Part shown: positions 1 to 4,792 of the stretch, piece by piece
How the letters are laid out: the number at the start of each line of letters is the position of its first letter
Numbering within the stretch: position 1 is the first letter of the stretch
NCBI GenBank assembly: GCA_023151145.1
Contig: JAKLJM010000148.1
Coordinates: 1-6,038, forward strand
Length of the DNA: 6,038 nt
Direction of reading: 5' to 3'
DNA from: Bacteriovoracaceae bacterium
Lineage (GTDB): Bacteria > Bdellovibrionota > Bacteriovoracia > Bacteriovoracales > Bacteriovoracaceae
The notes under the pieces: model-generated
Told to the model about the DNA's origin: nothing
Seen by the model: only the letters and a program-made list of their open reading frames with translations
The model's database searches: none
Position numbers and translations under genes: made by a program

Positions 1-78
1 CAAAGATCTAAAATAAAGTGATCTATTTCTTCCTTTTAGCCATAATTCATCAACAGAGCAAACTAATAACTGATACAT
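1..78 (-). CDS. thiI: Partial ThiI: tRNA 4-thiouridine sulfurtransferase, N-terminal 26 codons only
   Basis: This reading frame opens with ATG at 78-76 and runs off the left edge without a stop. Its 26 residues begin MYQLLVCSVDELWLKGRNR and continue SLYFRSL. The ELWLKGRNR block followed by a phenylalanine/leucine-rich helix matches the first strand and helix of ThiI (family pattern GE-x-LKGKNR-xxF-xxL), the start of its N-terminal ferredoxin-like domain ahead of THUMP. ThiI adenylates U8 of tRNA and transfers sulfur from a cysteine desulfurase to make 4-thiouridine; in some bacteria it also serves thiamine thiazole synthesis. The context is strong support: the start lies 2 bases after the stop of a cysteine desulfurase gene, suggesting translational coupling. 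Whether the C-terminal rhodanese domain of the E. coli type is present cannot be seen. The identification rests on a short fragment plus its neighbour. Confidence 0.78.
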   Translation of the reverse strand, partial: MYQLLVCSVDELWLKGRNRSLYFRSL

Positions 79-80
79 AA

Positions 81-1232
81 TTACCTTTTATTTTTTTTAA
101 ATAGAAATGAGTTTTCCTTAATCACAGACTGAAGACCTTCTACTAATCCAAGAAATTCTTCTTGAGTCGTCAGAGCACTAAACGATAATCTGATCACATG
201 TTTATGCCATTTATCTTCAAGACCTAGATGTTTGAAAGTTGCGTTGAAGCCTTTAATTCTTGAACTACAAGCTGCGGTAGAAGAAAGATAAATATTTTTA
301 TTTTCACATAGTCTTAAAAAAACATCACTTGGAATTGCTTGCGAAGTAAATGTTAAGATATAAGGACTGGTCTTCTTAAAAGGAAATTCAAATCCCAAAT
401 CTAAGTCTGTTAAAATTTGTTGAAGTTCTTGATTCATTTTCTTAATTTTTTCAAAACTCTCACCCATTTTTGTAAACGAAAGTTCCGTCGCTAAATGAAA
501 GGCTTCAAGCAAGACCACGTCTTCTGTCCCAGAAAAAAGTCCACCTTGTTGTCCACCACCAAAAAAGATAGGCGAATAGTTTTTAGCACTTTTTACATAA
601 AGCCCAGCAACACTTTTAGGCCCTCCCATCTTATGAGAGGAAACAGTCACCGAATCAAAAAAATTATATTCTTCCTCAATTTTTGAAAACGATTGAGAAG
701 CATCAAGATGAATAAGAAGATCAGGATTTTTTAATCGCGCGGCTAAAGCAATTTCTTTAACGGGATAGAGCTGACCTGATTGATTATTTACAGAGGTGAG
801 AACAATTAACTTAGTTTTTTCAGATACTAAATCGACGACATCCTCTACAGCCATTTCTTTATGAGAATTTAAAACAATCGATTTTAGTTGATAGCCTTTT
901 TTACCGCATTCTTGAACTGGTTTCACCACGCTGGGGTGATCGCCTTCAAAATAGATAATCTCAAAATCCTTAGGATTTGTAAGATGTAAAAGTGGGGCCA
1001 AAATGGCCACATTATTTGATAATGTCGCAGACGTTGTGAGGATAAAATCCCCTTCTGCTTTGAAATATTTATGTAAAAAATTCAGCCTCAATTCTTCTAT
1101 TTTTTTACGTAAACTTTGCCCATACTGATGGGCAGCCCCCGGATTACCGAAAGAGTTTTTATAGCGATCATTCAAAATATCAATAACTTCTGGATAAATC
1201 CGACTAGAAGCTGCATGGTCAAAATAATACAT
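81..1232 (-). CDS. Cysteine desulfurase, NifS/IscS-like, PLP-dependent class V aminotransferase fold
   Basis: The 383-residue protein takes sulfur from L-cysteine, giving alanine and an enzyme persulfide. Signature residues are in order: N-terminal FDHAAS (family DNAATT), FGNPGAAH near 29-35, His99 in DHPSV stacking on PLP, NN at 149-150, LDASQ with Asp177 and Gln180, the PLP lysine Lys201 in SSHKMGGPK, the acceptor cysteine Cys322 in AACSS, and Arg348 in IRLSF. The SSTAACSS loop resembles IscS/NifS rather than the SufS RxGHHC type. Length fits short NifS-like forms such as Bacillus NifZ (about 380) and is shorter than E. coli IscS (404). The stop is 2 bases from thiI, so its likely partner is ThiI rather than an iron-sulfur scaffold (inference). 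Family GGGQERGLRSGT reads GGGQQGGLFSGT here, losing two arginines. The start suits the family, but the Shine-Dalgarno sequence is poor (two GAAGTG copies, one too close and one too far). Confidence 0.9.
   Translation of the reverse strand: MYYFDHAASSRIYPEVIDILNDRYKNSFGNPGAAHQYGQSLRKKIEELRLNFLHKYFKAEGDFILTTSATLSNNVAILAPLLHLTNPKDFEIIYFEGDHPSVVKPVQECGKKGYQLKSIVLNSHKEMAVEDVVDLVSEKTKLIVLTSVNNQSGQLYPVKEIALAARLKNPDLLIHLDASQSFSKIEEEYNFFDSVTVSSHKMGGPKSVAGLYVKSAKNYSPIFFGGGQQGGLFSGTEDVVLLEAFHLATELSFTKMGESFEKIKKMNQELQQILTDLDLGFEFPFKKTSPYILTFTSQAIPSDVFLRLCENKNIYLSSTAACSSRIKGFNATFKHLGLEDKWHKHVIRLSFSALTTQEEFLGLVEGLQSVIKENSFLFKKNKR
84..89 (-). promoter_or_regulatory. Ribosome binding site of thiI inside the desulfurase 3' end
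   Basis: Read on the minus strand, AAAAGG lies 5 bases before the thiI ATG. It is built from the last two sense codons (Lys, Arg) of the cysteine desulfurase, so a ribosome finishing the upstream gene would expose or directly reuse the site. This supports the ATG at 78 as the start and suggests coupled translation. Confidence 0.6.
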
Positions 1233-1291
1233 ATCACTTCATAACACACTTCTGAAAATGAGGCCATGCTATTCCCTAATCAAATCTCAAT

Positions 1292-1320
1292 TTGAATAAT
1301 TTTTAAGATCTTGCTATAAG
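1292..1320 (+). promoter_or_regulatory. Sigma-70-type promoter of the 113-residue secreted protein gene
   Basis: TTGAAT at 1292-1297 (-35, 4 of 6 consensus bases) is followed by a 17-base spacer and TATAAG at 1315-1320 (-10, 5 of 6), preceded by TG one base upstream (extended -10). Transcription would begin around 1326-1328, giving a leader of about 20 bases. The spacer holds the 8-bp palindrome AAGATCTT at 1305-1312. No convincing promoter for the divergent desulfurase gene was found in the same gap. Confidence 0.55.
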
Positions 1321-1347
1321 ACGATCAAATTTTACGAGGAGATCGTC
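1320..1347. repeat. 7-bp perfect inverted repeat around the start region of the secreted protein gene
   Basis: GACGATC at 1320-1326 and GATCGTC at 1341-1347 are exact reverse complements separated by 14 bases. Their centres are 21 bp apart, about two helical turns. The left arm overlaps the last base of the -10 box and the expected transcription start; the right arm ends one base before the ATG; the ribosome binding site lies between them. It could be an operator or, if transcription starts further upstream, an RNA hairpin with the binding site in its loop. It may also be chance. Confidence 0.4.
1336..1342 (+). promoter_or_regulatory. Ribosome binding site of the 113-residue secreted protein gene
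   Basis: GAGGAGA lies 6 bases before the ATG at 1349, a near-ideal Shine-Dalgarno match that fixes this start. It sits between the two arms of the inverted repeat at 1320-1347. Confidence 0.75.
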
Positions 1348-1348
1348 A

Positions 1349-1690
1349 ATGAAAGCTTTATTTATGCTCGCTCTTGTCACTGTATCTTCAGCTCTTTTTG
1401 CTCAAGAAACTCACGACTTAACTGTCGATAAATGTTTTAAAAAGGCAAAACGTTATTACTCACAAAATGCCCAGCCCTCTGATGTTCCAAGAGAAATTCA
1501 ATTAGATCAAATTTTACCGGCGAAAGAATTATTAAAAGATTTGACTGGTAAATCAATTGCTTCATTCAACGAAGACAAACTTATTTACCGTGCAACTGGT
1601 TCTTACCATAGTGGCTATTTTATTGATTTAGTCGTGGTGGATTTAAAAACCTGCCTGGGTGAAGAAATCATCAATATTTATTCAGAGTGA
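1349..1690 (+). CDS. Small secreted (probably periplasmic) protein of unknown function
   Basis: I do not recognise this 113-residue protein. Residues 1-18 form a Sec signal peptide (MK, a hydrophobic stretch from Ala3 to Val12, then SSALFA) with probable signal peptidase I cleavage after Ala18, before QETHD. The mature part is about 95 residues, mixed in charge, with exactly two cysteines (Cys29 and Cys102), one near each end, which could form a disulfide in the periplasm. The pattern of a lysine-rich helix after Cys29, a middle helix around PAKELLKDL and two predicted C-terminal strands (GYFIDLVVVDL and EIINIY) suggests a small alpha/beta domain. There is no lipobox, no transmembrane segment after the signal peptide, and no catalytic motif that I can name. 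It is transcribed alone from its own promoter and ends in a strong terminator. The gene call is secure; the function is unknown. Confidence 0.85.
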   Translation: MKALFMLALVTVSSALFAQETHDLTVDKCFKKAKRYYSQNAQPSDVPREIQLDQILPAKELLKDLTGKSIASFNEDKLIYRATGSYHSGYFIDLVVVDLKTCLGEEIINIYSE

Positions 1691-1695
1691 TAACA

Positions 1696-1729
1696 AAAAA
1701 AAGGGCTTCAAATTTGAAGCCCTTTTTTT
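1696..1729. terminator. Bidirectional rho-independent terminator, perfect 34-base palindrome
   Basis: The GC-containing core at 1703-1722 (GGGCTTCA, loop AATT, TGAAGCCC) is flanked by an A run before it and a T run after it, and the palindrome is perfect from 1696 to 1729. Either strand therefore gives a stable hairpin followed by a U tract. It serves the secreted protein gene (stop at 1690) and the convergent metG, whose TAA (1730-1728) lies at the edge of the palindrome. Confidence 0.93.
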
Positions 1730-3665
1730 ATTCAGAAATTTCTTCAGCGTTTTCTACTGCTGGAAAATAATGACCTTTGGAATTGATCTTGTGTCCTGCG
1801 GGAATGGCTACACCTAATTCATCAATCGACAATACGCTAGCTGGTAAATTCAAAGACTCTCTTAAACGATCCATCGTGCTTGGAACAAATGGGTATAACA
1901 TAATCATGATATTTTTTAAGACATAAAAACAAGAAAAGAGAGCATCTTTTCTTTGTTCTTCATCAAAACGATCATCATGAGGTTTGAATTGTGTGAATAA
2001 ACTATTTACTTGGCGAGCATAGTTTTCAATGGCAAATAAAAGTGTGGAATATTCTGCTTTTTCCATTTGTTTTAAATAACGAGTAACAATTTGCATTGTT
2101 TCTTTTTCCACTTTATCCATCAACTTGCCATCTGGCACAGCTCCATCAAACTTTGAGTGTACTGCAGAAATAGGTTTTTCAAAGGCTGCATTTAAAGGAC
2201 CAGCAAGAAATTTATTTCTTTCATTGAATGTATTGAAATCAAAATTTGAAGGTTTTTCTGCTAGAGATAAAAGTGTTAAAAAGTATCTAATTTGATCAGC
2301 ATCGTATCCTTTTTCATTCAGTAATTGATCTGCTGTATAGAAATTCCCTTTTGACTTACTCATTTTTTCGCCATCTACCATTAAATGGTAAACTGCATAG
2401 ACATCCGTTAATTGTAATTCTCCAGCTATTGGTTGTCTGTTAATTTCAGCCTGTGTCCCTAACCAAAGCGCACCTTGCATGAGTACATAAAAATAAACGT
2501 TATCAATACCAATAAATTGATAAATTTTTGCTTCTGGATCAGTCCAAAAATCTTTATATTCCTCTTCTTTTCTTCCAGCTTTTTTTAATGCTACTTGCGA
2601 AAATGCGACTGGAGCAATCAAAGAATCCGGCCAGACATACATCGTTTTGTTCTTTAAATCTGGATCAATGTCTGTGGGCATTGGAATACCCCAAAGAACA
2701 TCACGAGTGATTGAGCGATGGGCCCAACCATCTAACAAGCTACAAGAGACTCCCTTGTCTTCAAGAATTTTTTTTATTGAATTCATGTCCGCTTTATTTT
2801 CACATTGAACGACAACTTTTTTTCCAGGAGCATAACGAGATTTATGTTTAGGAAATGTTTCTTTTAGTTCTTTGTACAAAGCTTCATGAGTATTATCAAA
2901 CTGAAAAGCTGGCTGAACTGTTTCATTAACTTCATTAAAAACAACTGTGCGCCATTTACTTTTTTTAGTTTGAATCCAATCTTTCAATTGATCGGACACT
3001 TTCCACATATCTAACCACCAATGAACTGTATCACGTAGCTCTGGTGTGGCGTCTGAGAGCTGAGACTTTGGATTGATAAGCTCGGTTGGCTCATAACTAG
3101 CCCCACAATCTTCGCATGAGTCTGAATAGGCTTTTACGTTCGTACAATTTGGATTTGGACATTTTCCTACAACATTTCGATCTTGTAAGAAACGATTTAA
3201 TTTGGGATCAAACCATTGCTTAGAAACTTTTTTATTCAACATTTCATTTTTATGAAGCTTTCTAAAAAAGTTTTGAGAAAGGTCACTATGAATGGGAAAA
3301 GCTTCAGGGCGAGAAGTCCCAGTGAAGACGTTATAAGAGATACCATAGTTCTCTAAAGTAGTTTTTTGTTTGTGATGAATACCATCAATGAACTCACGTA
3401 TAGGAATTCCGGCTTGCATTGCAGCTACTTCTGACGTTGATCCATGATCATCATTACCGGAAACAAATAAAACATTCTCTTCGCCAATCCACATTCTTAA
3501 AAAACGGGCCATGACATCTGGTGGAATGACTGCTCCGGCCAAGTGACCTAAATGCAAAGGGCCGTTCGCATAAGGCATACCGCCTGTGACAACCGCTTTT
3601 TTTGGTCGCTTAAAGTTAGCAATGACTGATTTAACATCTGTTGGTGGGGTGTATTGTTTATTCAT
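1728..3665 (-). CDS. metG: Methionyl-tRNA synthetase, divergent, with about 61-residue internal insertion
   Basis: This cytoplasmic class Ia synthetase (645 residues from the ATG at 3665) charges tRNA-Met for initiation and elongation. Visible landmarks: MPYANGPLHLGH with the HIGH motif (HLGH, 38-41); GNDDHGS carrying the Asp that contacts methionine (Asp72); a zinc knuckle with Cys169, 174, 184 and 187 (CX4C-X9-CX2C); LINPKSQLSDATPELRD after it; SITRD at 318-322; YVWPD ending at Asp347; KMSKS at 434-438; then a helical anticodon domain. The C-terminus resembles the end of the roughly 550-residue MetRS core, so no EMAPII-like tRNA-binding domain is appended. Oddities are an insertion at about 251-311 and changed pocket and anticodon-reading residues (see findings). 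A TTG start 13 codons upstream is possible but adds residues the family lacks; neither start has a clear Shine-Dalgarno sequence. MetRS identity is secure; whether it is the cell's only MetRS is unknown. Confidence 0.93.
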   Translation of the reverse strand: MNKQYTPPTDVKSVIANFKRPKKAVVTGGMPYANGPLHLGHLAGAVIPPDVMARFLRMWIGEENVLFVSGNDDHGSTSEVAAMQAGIPIREFIDGIHHKQKTTLENYGISYNVFTGTSRPEAFPIHSDLSQNFFRKLHKNEMLNKKVSKQWFDPKLNRFLQDRNVVGKCPNPNCTNVKAYSDSCEDCGASYEPTELINPKSQLSDATPELRDTVHWWLDMWKVSDQLKDWIQTKKSKWRTVVFNEVNETVQPAFQFDNTHEALYKELKETFPKHKSRYAPGKKVVVQCENKADMNSIKKILEDKGVSCSLLDGWAHRSITRDVLWGIPMPTDIDPDLKNKTMYVWPDSLIAPVAFSQVALKKAGRKEEEYKDFWTDPEAKIYQFIGIDNVYFYVLMQGALWLGTQAEINRQPIAGELQLTDVYAVYHLMVDGEKMSKSKGNFYTADQLLNEKGYDADQIRYFLTLLSLAEKPSNFDFNTFNERNKFLAGPLNAAFEKPISAVHSKFDGAVPDGKLMDKVEKETMQIVTRYLKQMEKAEYSTLLFAIENYARQVNSLFTQFKPHDDRFDEEQRKDALFSCFYVLKNIMIMLYPFVPSTMDRLRESLNLPASVLSIDELGVAIPAGHKINSKGHYFPAVENAEEISE

Positions 3666-3750
3666 GAGTTGAATTTTAGCGAAAAAGCCAATTTCTGGCC
3701 ACAAAAGATGCGCTATTTCTTGGCAGAGCGAATTTTTTAAGTGAAGCTTT

Positions 3751-3758
3751 TATAAAAT
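3751..3758 (+). promoter_or_regulatory. Possible -10 element for the 187-residue secreted protein gene
   Basis: TATAAAAT lies 33 bases before the GTG start in the 125-base gap between this gene and the divergent metG. No good -35 is found at 16-18 bases; TTGGCA at 3720-3725 is a 5 of 6 match but 25 bases away. Because the local TTTTATAAAA is palindromic, the same bases could serve a metG promoter on the other strand. Confidence 0.3.
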
Positions 3759-3780
3759 ATGTTTTATCAGCAACGACAAT

Positions 3781-3785
3781 GGAGG
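3781..3785 (+). promoter_or_regulatory. Ribosome binding site that sets a GTG start
   Basis: GGAGG is followed by five T and then GTG at 3791-3793. The spacing is ideal for the GTG and impossible for the ATG at 3779, which overlaps the site itself. The GTG start also gives a clean signal peptide starting MKK. Confidence 0.85.
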
Positions 3786-3790
3786 TTTTT

Positions 3791-4354
3791 GTGAAAAAAT
3801 TCTTAGCACTTTGTGCAGTTCTCCTTTCGACTTCTTTATTTGCGGCCGGCCTTAGTGGCGGTGATACTTTTACCAATGTTGACCTAGATGGTAGACTATC
3901 TGTTTCTTGTCATGGAAATCAAGGTGGACCAAGTTACGGTGTGGCCAATTGTGGTATGAATATTTTAAATCCAGGAGAATACTCATTCTTCGTTGGACCA
4001 AAAATTGATGCAGATTCTGTAAGCCTTCAAGCTACTTGGGAAAACGGTAAAAAAAGCAAAGTAAAAACTGAAAAGTATGATGGCAATACAGGTAAGAGTA
4101 AAAAATCTTTCAACCTATGGATTGCAACATTACTTCAACGTCCATTGCTTAATTCTGGAAAAAACACTGTCGCATATAGCTTAACAAAAAATGGAACAGT
4201 GGTTGAACAAGGTGAATTTATCGTAAACGTTGTTTCTGGTGGTACTCGCTATTGCCAAAGAACAGGTTTCTACACTTCATCAAATAATCAAGACTGTGCT
4301 CAACCCGCGCAATTTTGTGATCGCTATTTTAGAGATAATAACTATTGTCAATAA
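3791..4354 (+). CDS. Secreted cysteine-rich protein of unknown function
   Basis: The 187-residue protein is not one I can name. Starting at GTG, residues 1-18 or 1-19 form a classic Sec signal peptide (MKK, hydrophobic core, STSLFAA), with cleavage before or after Ala19. Cys8 lies inside the core and is not a lipobox. The mature protein has six cysteines: Cys40 and Cys54 bracket a glycine-rich loop, and Cys155, 169, 176 and 186 cluster in the last 33 residues, so three disulfides are possible in an oxidising compartment. Between them, about 60-148, alternating polar/hydrophobic stretches (EYSFFVGP, SVSLQATW, NTVAYSL, GEFIVNVV) look like a beta-sandwich, perhaps Ig-like; this is inferred from pattern only. 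The asparagine-rich C-terminal tail resembles a small disulfide-stabilised module. It appears monocistronic, ending in a strong terminator. Export is well supported; function is open. Confidence 0.87.
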   Translation: MKKFLALCAVLLSTSLFAAGLSGGDTFTNVDLDGRLSVSCHGNQGGPSYGVANCGMNILNPGEYSFFVGPKIDADSVSLQATWENGKKSKVKTEKYDGNTGKSKKSFNLWIATLLQRPLLNSGKNTVAYSLTKNGTVVEQGEFIVNVVSGGTRYCQRTGFYTSSNNQDCAQPAQFCDRYFRDNNYCQ

Positions 4355-4356
4355 TC

Positions 4357-4384
4357 AAAAAGGCCCGCTTCTGCGGGCCTTTTT
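4357..4384. terminator. Bidirectional rho-independent terminator
   Basis: An 8-bp stem AGGCCCGC (4361-4368), loop TTCT and GCGGGCCT (4373-4380), flanked by AAAA before and a T run after, works on both strands. It follows the secreted protein stop (4354) by 2 bases and also terminates the convergent dioxygenase-family gene, whose TAA stop (4386-4384) begins within the tail. Confidence 0.93.
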
Positions 4385-4755
4385 TAAAGCTTAGATATAT
4401 TCAAATCCAAAGAATTTCCCAGCCACATCACGGCATCAGTGTGATCAACATAATCATCTCCAGTCAATGGATGAACCAATACAGTAAGTGATCCTCTATT
4501 TTGCATTAACCAAATGACAACTTCTGCGAAAATTTCAGTTGGGAAATTTGCCTCAAACATCGGCATTGGATGAGGGCCTACTGGAATAGGAATAAGATCT
4601 CCCACAAAAAAAATTTTTGTCGAAAAATGTTCGCGCATTTTATTTCGAAGTTTTTCAGCATCATTTCTGTGCTCTATTGAAAAATAGATATGAGCATCAA
4701 ATTCACGAGGGAAATTTTTTGGTAACTGTTTAGAATTTACTTTAAAGTCTTGCAT
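4384..4755 (-). CDS. DOPA 4,5-dioxygenase family protein (putative extradiol aromatic ring-cleaving dioxygenase)
   Basis: This 123-residue cytoplasmic protein matches the small DOPA 4,5-dioxygenase family. The best-known members cleave the ring of DOPA during betalain-type pigment formation in fungi; bacterial members are mostly uncharacterised. Family blocks in order: FDAHIYF (19-25, His22), VGPHPMPMFE (59-68, His62), FAEVVIWLMQNRG (76-88), VLVHPLTGDD (92-101, His95) and DHTDAVMWLG (104-113, His105). The conserved histidines are candidates for the metal site and catalysis. There is no signal peptide. Length is normal for bacterial members (roughly 110-125). It lies downstream of the aconitase gene but separated by a terminator hairpin ending 11 bases before its ATG, and there is no Shine-Dalgarno sequence, so its expression is unclear. 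No pigment or aromatic catabolism genes are nearby, so the substrate is unknown. Confidence 0.85.
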   Translation of the reverse strand: MQDFKVNSKQLPKNFPREFDAHIYFSIEHRNDAEKLRNKMREHFSTKIFFVGDLIPIPVGPHPMPMFEANFPTEIFAEVVIWLMQNRGSLTVLVHPLTGDDYVDHTDAVMWLGNSLDLNISKL

Positions 4756-4760
4756 AGATT

Positions 4761-4784
4761 AAAAATGGGGAGCTTTCGCTCCCC
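4761..4784 (-). terminator. Rho-independent terminator after the aconitase gene
   Basis: Read on the minus strand, GGGGAGC (4784-4778), loop GAAA (a stable GNRA tetraloop) and GCTCCCC (4773-4767) are followed by A and five T. It starts 8 bases after the aconitase stop and would separate aconitase transcription from the dioxygenase-family gene unless read through. Confidence 0.88.
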
Positions 4785-4792
4785 TATGGAAA

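Noticed and set aside
495..686. Open frame of 63 codons on the plus strand
   Set aside because: It lies antisense inside the well-supported cysteine desulfurase and has no family resemblance or ribosome binding site.
2528..2710. Open frame of 60 codons on the plus strand
   Set aside because: It is antisense to the conserved YVWPD and SITRD parts of metG; no independent support.
3666..3704. Upstream TTG start giving metG 13 more residues
   Set aside because: The added residues (WPEIGFFAKIQL) precede the usual MetRS N-terminus and the TTG has no ribosome binding site; the ATG at 3665 is more likely.
3666..3780. T-box or S-box (SAM) riboswitch upstream of metG
   Set aside because: The gap is about 113 bases to the next gene and shows no T-box antiterminator sequence (TGGNACCGCG) and no SAM-I-like multi-helix layout; the one hairpin is only 4 bp.
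3779..3790. ATG start four codons upstream for the 187-residue secreted protein
   Set aside because: That ATG overlaps the GGAGG ribosome binding site and would put MEVFV before the signal peptide; GTG at 3791 is ideally spaced.
3791..3850. Lipoprotein signal on the 187-residue secreted protein (Cys8)
   Set aside because: Cys8 is too early, within the hydrophobic core, and the preceding residues LAL do not make a lipobox; a signal peptidase I site follows at Ala18/Ala19.
3676..3876. Open frame of 66 codons on the minus strand
   Set aside because: It overlaps the signal peptide region of the 187-residue secreted protein and the metG upstream region; composition is not protein-like and nothing supports it.
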